From the NCBI RefSeq assembly GCF_024518835.1, contig NZ_JANIGO010000001.1:62001-126000 (forward strand): 64,000 nucleotides of DNA. Reading direction: 5' to 3'. The notes under the pieces were generated by a model, which was not told the DNA's origin, searched no databases, and saw nothing but the letters and a program-made list of their open reading frames with translations. Below, in pieces: positions 29,769 to 37,616 of this stretch. The translations under genes and the position numbers were made by a program. Positions within the stretch are counted from its first letter, which is position 1, and the number at the start of each line of letters is the position of its first letter. The DNA is from Limnobacter humi. GTDB lineage: Bacteria; Pseudomonadota; Gammaproteobacteria; Burkholderiales; Burkholderiaceae_B.

Positions 29769-30992
29769 TTAACGCGTTCGGGATTTGGATCTGGGTTTGG
29801 CCCCGGAAGCCGATTGTGTTTGCTTCAATGTGGACAACCAAGCTTGACGAAAGGCGGCAATCAAACCGGGCATATCGGCTGGGACAGCCTGCGGAAGGCC
29901 TTCCAGATGCTGGCGCAGTGCTGCTTTGTAAGTGCCATCCAATTGCTGCTGCACAGCACAGCCCAACAAGGCGATGGTGTCGGTTTGGCCTCCGCGCTGA
30001 AAAAGCTGCAGGGCTTTGAAGGCCCGCTCTGGCTTACGGTACACGTCGATCTCGGTCAACAGGGCCAGTACATCGGCAATGCCGGGACTGGATCGACCCT
30101 CCAGCGCCTGAATGCTGGCCACCACGCGACAGAGGTCTCGCAATTCATTGGGGAATTTCAAGTGGGCTGCCACTCGGTCCAGGTGCTCACGATCCATGAA
30201 CAGGCCCAAGGCATAGGCCCAACGCAGCTCAACATCGCCCAGATCGAGCAAACCCCGAAACTGCGCCTCTTCAAAATGCGCCAATGCGCAATCCATACCC
30301 GGCAATAGCGCATCCCAAGCATTGAGCTTGCTCAACAGCTTGAACAGGCGCGCTGGCTTTTTTTCTCCCATGCCCCGGTTGAATTCTGCAAACACGCGTT
30401 CGGGGGTTAGGTGCTGCAATTCCCCCGACATCACCAGGCCACGGCACATTTCAAACGTCACCGGGTCAATGCGGAAATCCGTGAAGCGAGCCATGAAACG
30501 CCCCAAGCGCAACACACGAAGCGGGTCTTCGAGAAAGGCTCGACTCACATGTCGAAAGGTTCGATCTTGAATATCGCTCCAACCGTCGTAAGGGTCGATC
30601 ACCCGTCCCTTTGAATCCATGGCCATGGCATTGACTGTGAAGTCACGGCGGCGCAAATCCTCTTCCAGGCTGACAGACGGATCAGCAAAAAAAGTAAAAC
30701 CCTTGTAGCCTTGCCCGCTTTTGCGTTCTGTCCGCGCCAGTGCATATTCTTCATGGGTTTGGGGATGCAAGAAAACCGGGAAATCCGCACCCACGGGTGC
30801 AAAACCGGCAGCAGCCATGTCCTGGGGTGTGGCCCCAACCACCACCCAGTCCCGGTCTTGCGATGGGCTACCCAGCAGCGCATCCCGAACAGCCCCGCCC
30901 ACCACATACACCGCCACCTTGCGTGGTAATTTGGCCACTGTGGCATCGTGCTCAAAACCAGCAAGCAAAGGGAGTTCGGGCGTCAAAGTCAT
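29769..30992 (-). CDS. cca: CCA tRNA nucleotidyltransferase (class II)
   Basis: A 407-residue protein. The polymerase beta head has YVVGGAVRDALLG, the metal-binding DRD of DRDWVVVGAT and RRRDFTVNAMAMD. The RNA/nucleotide-selecting helix is seen in FLEDPLRVLRLGRFMARF. It adds or repairs the 3' CCA of tRNAs. The length matches E. coli CCA (412), but I do not see a clear HD phosphohydrolase motif in the C-terminal part, so the extra phosphatase activities may be missing. An ATG at 30992 is preferred to a TTG six codons earlier. Confidence 0.9.
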   Translation of the reverse strand: MTLTPELPLLAGFEHDATVAKLPRKVAVYVVGGAVRDALLGSPSQDRDWVVVGATPQDMAAAGFAPVGADFPVFLHPQTHEEYALARTERKSGQGYKGFTFFADPSVSLEEDLRRRDFTVNAMAMDSKGRVIDPYDGWSDIQDRTFRHVSRAFLEDPLRVLRLGRFMARFTDFRIDPVTFEMCRGLVMSGELQHLTPERVFAEFNRGMGEKKPARLFKLLSKLNAWDALLPGMDCALAHFEEAQFRGLLDLGDVELRWAYALGLFMDREHLDRVAAHLKFPNELRDLCRVVASIQALEGRSSPGIADVLALLTEIDVYRKPERAFKALQLFQRGGQTDTIALLGCAVQQQLDGTYKAALRQHLEGLPQAVPADMPGLIAAFRQAWLSTLKQTQSASGAKPRSKSRTR

Positions 30993-31057
30993 GGTGTGGG
31001 CGGGTGTCAAAACGCCGTCAGGGTACCACCTTGAGGGTGTTTGCGGTGCAGCGGCTT

Positions 31058-32620
31058 CTAGAGCGACTGCAACTTTTCAAAGGTTCGAGCCACCTGCCCG
31101 CGCAACTCGATGCGCTGGGCCTGCGAGAGCTTCCCGATGTTTTTGGCCATCAAGCCTGTGCGGGGGTTGGCCGCCAGCAAGGCCTCGTGCTTGTCCAGAA
31201 AGCCCCAATACAGGGTGGTGAACGGGCAAGCCTTATCGCCAGTTTTCACGGCAGGATCGTAGCGGCAGCCGCCACAATAATTGCTCATGCGCTTGATGTA
31301 AGCACCGGATGCAACGTAGGGCTTGCTGGTAAAGCGGCCCCCATTGGCAAACAAGGCCATGCCTGCCACATTGGGCAATTCCACCCATTCAACCGCATCC
31401 ACATACACGGCCAAAAACCAGTCTTCCACCTGCTGCGGCACCAGGCCGGCCAGCAGCGCGAAGTTGCCAATCACCATGAGGCGCTGAATGTGGTGGGCAT
31501 AGGCATGTTCCAAGGTTTGGCCAATGGCATCACGCAGGCAAGCCATGTGGGTTTGCCCCGTCCAAAACCAGTCGGGCAGCGGAACATCGGCCTTGAGCGC
31601 GTTGTCCTGGCGCATTTTGGGCATGTCCATCCAGTACACGCCGCGCATGAACTCCCGCCAACCCAGAATTTGCCGAATAAAGCCCTCCACGCCCGGCAAA
31701 TCAGCTCGCCCAGTTTTGTAGGCCGCCTCGGCACGCTGAATCACTTCCAGGGGGTTGAGCAAGTGAAGATTGATGGCAGCCGACAGCAATGAATGCCACC
31801 CAAATGGCGTATCGGTCCACATGGCATCCTGGTAGGGGCCAAACTGCCGAAGGCGATGGTCAATAAACACGTCCAGCGCCTTCAGGGCCTGCTCTCGCGT
31901 CACTGCCCAACCAAACCTTGCGAACGTTCCGGGGTTATCGGGCAAATGTCGCTCTACATCGGCCATCACAGCCAGCGTGAGTTCATCGGGTTCAAAACCG
32001 GCAGGCTCAGGAATTGAGCCTGGGCCTGTTTTGGGGTAAGCACTCCGATTGTCTGCATCGAAATTCCACTGTCCACCCTCTGGCTCGGCACCCGCCATCA
32101 AAATACCCGTGCGCCTGCGCATTTCCCGGTAAAAATATTCCATGCGCAGTTGTTTGTAGCCTGCGGCCCAACGAGCAAAATCGGCGCGCGAGCAAATGAA
32201 GTGTGGGTCGTCGTGAAAACGGATTTCAACGGCACGTTGACGGGCCATGTCCACCAACCCTTGCTCCAAACGCCATTCACCGGGCTCCATCAGGTCTATC
32301 CGGCGAATGCTGTGCTGCAGGCACAGGTCGAACACCATTTCACACAGTGATCGCTGCGCGGTGTCCGTCAACGTGTTGTAAATCACCGTATACCCTGCCT
32401 CGCGAAGCTTTCCGGCAAAATGGCGCATTGCACTCAGAAACAACACGGTTCGTGATTTATGACTCCACACCACGCGTGACTCATCCGCCGACTCGATCAT
32501 GAGCACGCCCACATCGGCAGGCGCACCCAACTGCAATGCCGGGTTATCCAGGGTCAGTTGGTCGCCCAACACCAGCACCCAGTGCTTGGGGATTTGCGTC
32601 AAAGCAGATTTAGTCACCAT
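31058..32620 (-). CDS. Iron-sulfur (6-4) photolyase/cryptochrome B-type (PhrB/CryB)
   Basis: A 520-residue photolyase-related protein (DPRP/FeS-BCP family). The N-terminal Rossmann domain starts at WVLVLGDQLT, and the FAD-binding C-terminal half has AYAHHIQRLMV (373-383). Four cysteines, C361, C449, C452 and C465, have exactly the spacing of the 4Fe-4S ligands in Agrobacterium PhrB (350, 438, 441, 454). Such enzymes repair (6-4) photoproducts with light; CryB relatives also regulate. It overlaps the DUF2256 gene by 11 bp and lies in the LitR transcription unit. Confidence 0.92.
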   Translation of the reverse strand: MVTKSALTQIPKHWVLVLGDQLTLDNPALQLGAPADVGVLMIESADESRVVWSHKSRTVLFLSAMRHFAGKLREAGYTVIYNTLTDTAQRSLCEMVFDLCLQHSIRRIDLMEPGEWRLEQGLVDMARQRAVEIRFHDDPHFICSRADFARWAAGYKQLRMEYFYREMRRRTGILMAGAEPEGGQWNFDADNRSAYPKTGPGSIPEPAGFEPDELTLAVMADVERHLPDNPGTFARFGWAVTREQALKALDVFIDHRLRQFGPYQDAMWTDTPFGWHSLLSAAINLHLLNPLEVIQRAEAAYKTGRADLPGVEGFIRQILGWREFMRGVYWMDMPKMRQDNALKADVPLPDWFWTGQTHMACLRDAIGQTLEHAYAHHIQRLMVIGNFALLAGLVPQQVEDWFLAVYVDAVEWVELPNVAGMALFANGGRFTSKPYVASGAYIKRMSNYCGGCRYDPAVKTGDKACPFTTLYWGFLDKHEALLAANPRTGLMAKNIGKLSQAQRIELRGQVARTFEKLQSL

Positions 32621-32795
32621 GCGCAGCCCCTTTCCGCTGCTTTCGGCAAGCCTCGGAACAGTACTTCACGTCATCCCAGTTTTTGGCCCAGCTTTTGCGC
32701 CAGGTCATGTCGCGCCCGCACACCGTGCAGGGCTTAGACGGCAAAGCGGACTTATTGCCTTTGAAGGTGCTGCGGGTACTGCTCGGTTTGGTCAC
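32610..32795 (-). CDS. DUF2256 small zinc-ribbon protein
   Basis: A 61-residue protein from a GTG start. The DUF2256 core is KPCTVCGRDMTWRKSWAKN, then WDDVKYCSEAC: two CxxC-like pairs plus a Trp-rich centre. DUF2256 genes commonly neighbour, or fuse to, cryptochrome/photolyase genes, and here it overlaps one by 11 bp. Longer frames exist upstream but would run into litR, which ends 11 bp before this start. Role unknown. Confidence 0.8.
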   Translation of the reverse strand: MTKPSSTRSTFKGNKSALPSKPCTVCGRDMTWRKSWAKNWDDVKYCSEACRKQRKGAAHGD

Positions 32796-32806
32796 GGTGT
32801 GGGGTG

Positions 32807-33754
32807 TCAGGCCTTGGGGCCCCGGTGTGGGTTGCGGGCACGCCAATCCGAAATGGCCTCTGCAATCGAATCCAGGGTGTGCAGCAACAAAAACTGCTCG
32901 CTGACTTTTTTGCGCAGGGCTGTGGAGGCACCACCGCACCAGATCTCGGTCTGGGCGGGCAACTTTTCCCGCAATTCAAAAATGGCATCCAGCGTGGATG
33001 GTGAGCCCTGAACCACGGAGAAAGACAGGGCCACGATGTCGATGGTTTGAGCCCGAGCAGCCAGAACAATGTCATAAATGGGGGTTTGTGTACCCAGCGA
33101 TACACATTGCGCCCCCTCCATGGTGAAAATACACTCTGCCATCAGCAGGCCCAAGCCATGCAATTCACCGGGCAGGGTGGTCAGCAGCACACGTGGGCCT
33201 TTGCGGGCTGACGGAATGGTATTGAGCGCATTGCGCAACACCACCTGAATGGTTTCGGTGTAAATGTGTTCTTCGAAAATTTCAAAGTAGCCGCGGGCCC
33301 ACGCATCGCCGACCATGGCATTCATGGGGGCCACCACATCGACCACAAAGCGCCGCAAGCCCATGGTGAGCGCCAGTCGGGACATGGTTTGGCGAAACTC
33401 TTCAGCATCATGGCGCTTGATGAGTTCCATGTAACCGTTCAACTCGTCCAGGCTGTCCGCGGCCACGTTCAGGCGCGCACCGGCACTGCTGACTTCGGAA
33501 ATTCTGACCAGCTCTTCAATACTCAAACCAATGATTTTTCCCGGGCGGTGACCACCGTCCAGCAGGCGCTTGATGACACGGAGCTTTTCCACCTGATCAA
33601 TCGGATACACCCGCTCACCGTAGGCATCACGCTGAGGCTGAGGAAAGCTGTAGCGCTTTTCCCAAACCCGCAGGGTGTCTTTGGGCAAACCAGTGTCACG
33701 CTCAACAGCAGCGATGGAAAATGCGGGTTGATTGAGATCGGCCCGCTCATTCAT
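32807..33754 (-). CDS. LitR/CarH-type MerR regulator with B12-binding domain
   Basis: A 315-residue regulator. The N-terminal MerR helix-turn-helix (11-80, including TLRVWEKRYSFPQPQRDAYGERVY) is followed by a helical B12-cap domain (about 100-180) and a cobalamin-binding Rossmann domain (about 185-305). The light-sensing signature W-x9-EH is intact (W152, E162, H163), as is the cobalt-ligand motif GELHGLG with H199. CarH/LitR proteins bind adenosylcobalamin in the dark as repressing tetramers and let go on illumination. It heads the DUF2256-photolyase unit and faces the folE2/CFA gene set. A start five codons upstream is possible. Confidence 0.9.
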   Translation of the reverse strand: MNERADLNQPAFSIAAVERDTGLPKDTLRVWEKRYSFPQPQRDAYGERVYPIDQVEKLRVIKRLLDGGHRPGKIIGLSIEELVRISEVSSAGARLNVAADSLDELNGYMELIKRHDAEEFRQTMSRLALTMGLRRFVVDVVAPMNAMVGDAWARGYFEIFEEHIYTETIQVVLRNALNTIPSARKGPRVLLTTLPGELHGLGLLMAECIFTMEGAQCVSLGTQTPIYDIVLAARAQTIDIVALSFSVVQGSPSTLDAIFELREKLPAQTEIWCGGASTALRKKVSEQFLLLHTLDSIAEAISDWRARNPHRGPKA

Positions 33755-33800
33755 ACAACAATCGTCCACATACCTGACACTTCCTGCACTGCGCTCAATG

Positions 33801-33817
33801 TTTTGTCCTAGACAAAA
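33801..33817. promoter_or_regulatory. Perfect inverted repeat, likely LitR operator
   Basis: TTTTGTC-CTA-GACAAAA is a perfect 7+3+7 inverted repeat in the litR/glutathione-peroxidase intergenic region, directly abutting the -35 element of the rightward promoter. A third TTGTC half-site lies at 33823-33827. The arrangement fits a MerR/LitR-type repressor acting on both directions. Confidence 0.65.
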
Positions 33818-33846
33818 TTGACTTGTCTGACTGTTCCCATAATAAT
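33818..33846 (+). promoter_or_regulatory. Sigma-70-type promoter for the rightward gene set
   Basis: TTGACT at 33818-33823 and AATAAT at 33841-33846 are separated by 17 bp. The start would be near 33853, about 65 bp before the glutathione peroxidase gene. The -35 box touches the inverted repeat at 33801-33817. Confidence 0.6.
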
Positions 33847-33919
33847 GGAACCACCCAGTTCGATTGACGTCAAATTATCACAAAGTTGAATAAATCACCA
33901 CACATATAGAGACATTCAC

Positions 33920-34552
33920 GTGAATTTGAGTTTAGTTTTCGCTCATCGACCCAACAGACTCTGCCAGTGCTTGGCCACCCTTTTGGTGTGGACAGCACTG
34001 TTTTTCTCAATGAACGGCCAAGCAGCAGAGAAAACACAGGCAACCATGGCCTGCCCGACGATTCTGCAACACACGTTCGCCCGGCTTCAGGATGAAAAGC
34101 CGGTGTCAATGTGCACCTTGAGCGGAAACGTCCTGTTGGTGGTAAACACAGCCAGCTACTGTGGTTACACAGGCCAGTACGAGGAACTGGAAAAGTTGCA
34201 GCAGCAATACAGTGCGCAAGGTTTTTCGGTGGTGGGATTTCCGTCGAATGACTTCGGTGGACAGGAACCCAAATCCAACAAACAAATTGCCGATTTTTGC
34301 GCCAACACCTTCGGCGTGAAGTTTCCCATGTTTGCCAAATCCAGCGTCACTGGGGCACAGGCCAACCCTTTGTACAAACAACTCACATCCTTGACGGGCC
34401 AAGCACCCTCCTGGAATTTTTTCAAGTACCTGATCGACCGCAATGGACAGGTGATTGGCGTTTACCGCAGCGGCATTTCACCCCTGAGCAACGAAATTAC
34501 CACCCCACTTCGCCGTGCTCTCGAAGCACCTCGCAGTACCCTTCAGCAGTAA
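33920..34552 (+). CDS. Exported glutathione peroxidase-family protein
   Basis: A 210-residue protein from GTG. Residues 1-36 form a signal peptide (hydrophobic LATLLVWTALFFS, then NGQAAE). The GPx thioredoxin fold has the peroxidatic C81 in NTASYCGYTGQYEEL, GFPSNDFGGQEP with the catalytic Gln, and the Trp in APSWNFFKYLI. Cysteine replaces selenocysteine. It would reduce hydroperoxides, including lipid hydroperoxides, in the periplasm, probably with thioredoxin-like donors. It is first in the rightward light-cluster operon. Confidence 0.88.
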   Translation: MNLSLVFAHRPNRLCQCLATLLVWTALFFSMNGQAAEKTQATMACPTILQHTFARLQDEKPVSMCTLSGNVLLVVNTASYCGYTGQYEELEKLQQQYSAQGFSVVGFPSNDFGGQEPKSNKQIADFCANTFGVKFPMFAKSSVTGAQANPLYKQLTSLTGQAPSWNFFKYLIDRNGQVIGVYRSGISPLSNEITTPLRRALEAPRSTLQQ

Positions 34553-34579
34553 TGGCCCAACAGCCAAGGAGAGCACACC

Positions 34580-35377
34580 ATGAACGCACCCGACTCCCTC
34601 TTTTTGCCAGATGAACAGTCCCGTGCTGACCTTCGCAACATCGCCATTCAGCGCGTTGGTATCAAATCGGTTCGCCACCCTGTGATTGTGGATACCCGCG
34701 AAGGTCCGCAGCCTTCCGTGGCCAACATCGACATGGCGGTGTTTTTGCCAGCCGATGTGAAGGGCACCCACATGTCTCGGTTTTTGGAAATTCTTCAACA
34801 GCAGGATCAGGCACTGACTGTTCGGGGCATGCGCACCATGATGCGTGAAATGCTGGCTCGCCTGGACTCCAATGCCGGTACCATCACCATGAAGTTTCCT
34901 TACTTTGTTCGCAAAGTGGCGCCTGTGTCTGGCGTGGCCAGTTTGCTGGACTATGAGGTGACGCTGGAAGCCGATAACAACGGCAAGGCGACCGATGTGT
35001 ACATCACCGTGTTGGTGCCCGTCACCAGCCTGTGCCCCTGTTCCAAGAAAATCTCTGAGTACGGTGCGCACAATCAGCGTTCTCATATCACCATTCGCGC
35101 GTTGGTGGGCGAAGGTGTGGATATTGAAGACCTAATTCGCATGGCCGAAGAATCAGCCTCCTGCGAATTGTGGGGCTTGCTGAAGCGGCCAGACGAAAAG
35201 TATGTGACCGAGAAAGCCTACGAGAACCCCAAATTCGTTGAAGATTTGGTGCGAGATGTGGCCATTCGCCTTCGTAAACACCACCAGGTGCTCCAATACC
35301 GGGTGGAAAGCGAGAATTTCGAATCCATCCACAACCACTCCGCAGTGGCCTGGATTGAGGAAGACAAGCGAAGCTGA
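34580..35377 (+). CDS. folE2: GTP cyclohydrolase IB (FolE2)
   Basis: A 265-residue protein of the FolE2/COG1469 family. The metal/catalytic cysteine is in [21 protein letters not shown], and [14 protein letters not shown] is conserved near the N-terminus. It converts GTP to dihydroneopterin triphosphate, first step toward folate and pterins. Photolyases and cryptochromes can use pterin antennas, so its place beside one and under a LitR-type promoter may be meaningful. GGAG at 34568-34571 precedes the ATG. Confidence 0.95.
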   Translation: MNAPDSLFLPDEQSRADLRNIAIQRVGIKSVRHPVIVDTREGPQPSVANIDMAVFLPADVKGTHMSRFLEILQQQDQALTVRGMRTMMREMLARLDSNAGTITMKFPYFVRKVAPVSGVASLLDYEVTLEADNNGKATDVYITVLVPVTSLCPCSKKISEYGAHNQRSHITIRALVGEGVDIEDLIRMAEESASCELWGLLKRPDEKYVTEKAYENPKFVEDLVRDVAIRLRKHHQVLQYRVESENFESIHNHSAVAWIEEDKRS

Positions 35378-35386
35378 TCCGGGGTC

Positions 35387-35428
35387 TTGCTGCATCCAAG
35401 CCGGGCTTTTGCGGGTAGGATGCAGCAA
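35387..35428. other. Nested hairpin between folE2 and the flavoprotein gene
   Basis: TTGCTGCATCC (35387-35397) pairs perfectly with GGATGCAGCAA (35418-35428). Inside, AAGCC (35398-35402) pairs with GGCTT (35404-35408). No real T run follows on the plus strand. It may be an attenuator, an mRNA-stability element or a protein-binding site setting the level of downstream genes. Confidence 0.6.
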
Positions 35429-35451
35429 TTCCTTATCGCAATCACAACGCA

Positions 35452-36795
35452 ATGACAGACCAGACAGGCATGAATTTGAAGGTGAATTCCCCCAGACCCA
35501 CCGTGGCGGTTGTTGGCGGCGGCGTGTCCGGCCTGACAGCAGCCTATGCGTTGCGCGAACACGCAGACGTGACGCTGTTTGAAGCCAATTCATACATCGG
35601 TGGACACACCAACACGGTCGACATGGCGCTGCACGGACAGCATTTTCCGGTAGACACGGGGTTTCTGGTGTACAACGAGCGCACTTACCCCAACCTGATT
35701 CGTCTCTTTGATGAGCTGCAGGTGGAAACCGTGATGTCGGATATGTCTTTCTCGGTGTGTCTGCCGGAGTTGAACCTGGAATGGGCTGGCACCAACCTCA
35801 ACACCGTATTTGCCCAGCGCCGCAACCTGTTCAAGCCGCGCTTTTTGCGAATGCTGTTGGATATTCTGAAATTCAACAAAGAAGCCACTGCCTTGGTGGC
35901 CGATGCAGGGCGCGCCAATTTATTTCAAAGCAAAGCCCAGATGGGTTTGGGCGACTACCTGACGCTGGAAGGCTACAGCGCCGAGTTTCGGGATTGGTAT
36001 CTCATTCCCATGGCGGCGGCCATTTGGTCATGCCCCAGCGAGCAGATGCTGGCATTTCCCCTGGCCACGTTTGTGCAGTTTTGTCACAACCATGGCCTGC
36101 TGCAGGTGGAAAACCGGCCGAAGTGGTACACCGTGAAAAATGGCGCACGGAATTATGTCCAAAAATTACTGCCGCACATTCCGGTTGTTCATGCCAACAC
36201 CCCAGTGCTGCAGGTGGTCCCGGGCGTCCAACCTATCGTAAGGACGAACCAAGGCGGGCAGGCATTTGACCATGTTATTTTGGCCTGCCACAGCGACGAG
36301 GCCTTGGCCATGCTGAGCGGCAATGACGCCCAAAAAGACCAGCTGCAACACATTGCTTACCAACCCAATGTGGCTTACCTGCACACCGATGTGCGGTTGA
36401 TGCCCAAAACCCGCAGCACATGGTCGTCGTGGAATTACCTGAGCGATGTACTCAACCCGCAACCCAGCGTGTCAGTGACGTACTGGAGCAACAATCTTCA
36501 GCCCCTGCCCACTTCAACACCAGTGTTTGTGACCTTGAACCCCATACTGCAGCCCCGGGATGAACTGGTCCATCGTGAAATTCAGTACAGCCACCCGGTG
36601 TTTGATGGCGCAGCCGTGAAAGCCCAGGATGCCCTGCGGGCCCTTCAGGGGTTAAACAACATTTACCTGGCTGGGGCATGGATGAAGTACGGCTTTCATG
36701 AAGACGGCCACACATCCGGCCTCCAGGCCGCGGCGGCGCTGATTGAAAACCTGCGCAGCGGGCAAACCAGCGGCACGGCACAACGGGCGGCCTGA
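35452..36795 (+). CDS. FAD-dependent amine oxidase-like flavoprotein
   Basis: A 447-residue protein. The dinucleotide-binding motif VVGGGVSGLTAAYAL is near residue 17, followed by FEANSYIGGHTNTV, and the C-terminal FAD contact is YLAGAWMKYGFHEDG. This group of flavoproteins (COG2907) almost always neighbours DUF1365 and CFA-type methyltransferase genes, as here. I infer a redox step on membrane fatty acyl chains or a related lipid. The stop overlaps the next start by one base (TGATG). Confidence 0.85.
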   Translation: MTDQTGMNLKVNSPRPTVAVVGGGVSGLTAAYALREHADVTLFEANSYIGGHTNTVDMALHGQHFPVDTGFLVYNERTYPNLIRLFDELQVETVMSDMSFSVCLPELNLEWAGTNLNTVFAQRRNLFKPRFLRMLLDILKFNKEATALVADAGRANLFQSKAQMGLGDYLTLEGYSAEFRDWYLIPMAAAIWSCPSEQMLAFPLATFVQFCHNHGLLQVENRPKWYTVKNGARNYVQKLLPHIPVVHANTPVLQVVPGVQPIVRTNQGGQAFDHVILACHSDEALAMLSGNDAQKDQLQHIAYQPNVAYLHTDVRLMPKTRSTWSSWNYLSDVLNPQPSVSVTYWSNNLQPLPTSTPVFVTLNPILQPRDELVHREIQYSHPVFDGAAVKAQDALRALQGLNNIYLAGAWMKYGFHEDGHTSGLQAAAALIENLRSGQTSGTAQRAA

Positions 36796-37616
36796 TGGGC
36801 GCTGGCACCTACCACTGCCACGGTGTAAAAATGGCCTGGGGGCAGGTTCGCCACCGCCGTGAAAAACCGAAAGCAAACGGATTTGCAACCGGGGCCTGTT
36901 TTGTCAAACTGGTGTTCAAGCCTGAGCCCTGTGCCCATACTCTGCCACGTTACCCGGTGATTGACGGTCGCGGCCTGGCATCGGTGAGCGCAAGTCATTA
37001 TGGTTTTGAGCAGCACAACGAACGATTTGACACCTTCATCCCCAGCCTGGTCGCTCGAGTCGAAGGCGAGAGCAGCGAGGCCTTGGGTGGCGAAGTACAC
37101 CTGCACACCTTTCCCAAGACATTTGGTTTTGTCTTCAATCCAGTCAGTTTCTGGTACTTCCACAACACGGCCGGGCAATGCCGCGCCCTGCTGTGCGAGG
37201 TCAACAACACCTTTGGCGAGCGACATTTTTACCTGCTGCACCAAGAAGGCCCATTCAGAGCACCATTGGACAAGGGCCAAGCCATGATCGCCCGGAAGGT
37301 GTTCCATGTGTCGCCTTTTTTTCCGGTGTCTGGCCACTATGAATTCCGGTTTTTCAATCAAGCAGACCGCACGCTGGCCAGCATTCGTTATTTCGACCAA
37401 GGCGAACTGAAACTCAGCACCAGCGTGAGCGGTACCCTGGTGCATCCAAGCACTGCGCTGTGGTGTAGAACATGGATGAAATACGGCTGGTTTACACTGG
37501 CTGTGGTGGTCAAAATTCACTGGCAAGCCGTGAAGCTGCTGTTCAAAGGCGCCAAATTCCACCGAAAACCCGAACCCCCGAGCAATGTGATTTCGCAGAC
37601 CGAGTTGAACGTATGA
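36795..37616 (+). CDS. DUF1365 protein
   Basis: A 273-residue protein. The family start GQVRHRREKPKANGF and the later FVFNPVSFWYFHN, EVNNTFGERHFYLL and KVFHVSPFFPVSGHYEFRF are typical DUF1365. No catalytic chemistry is established. It is coupled on both sides: one-base overlap with the flavoprotein gene and ATGA overlap with the CFA-type gene, which points to one enzyme complex or pathway. Confidence 0.88.
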   Translation: MGAGTYHCHGVKMAWGQVRHRREKPKANGFATGACFVKLVFKPEPCAHTLPRYPVIDGRGLASVSASHYGFEQHNERFDTFIPSLVARVEGESSEALGGEVHLHTFPKTFGFVFNPVSFWYFHNTAGQCRALLCEVNNTFGERHFYLLHQEGPFRAPLDKGQAMIARKVFHVSPFFPVSGHYEFRFFNQADRTLASIRYFDQGELKLSTSVSGTLVHPSTALWCRTWMKYGWFTLAVVVKIHWQAVKLLFKGAKFHRKPEPPSNVISQTELNV

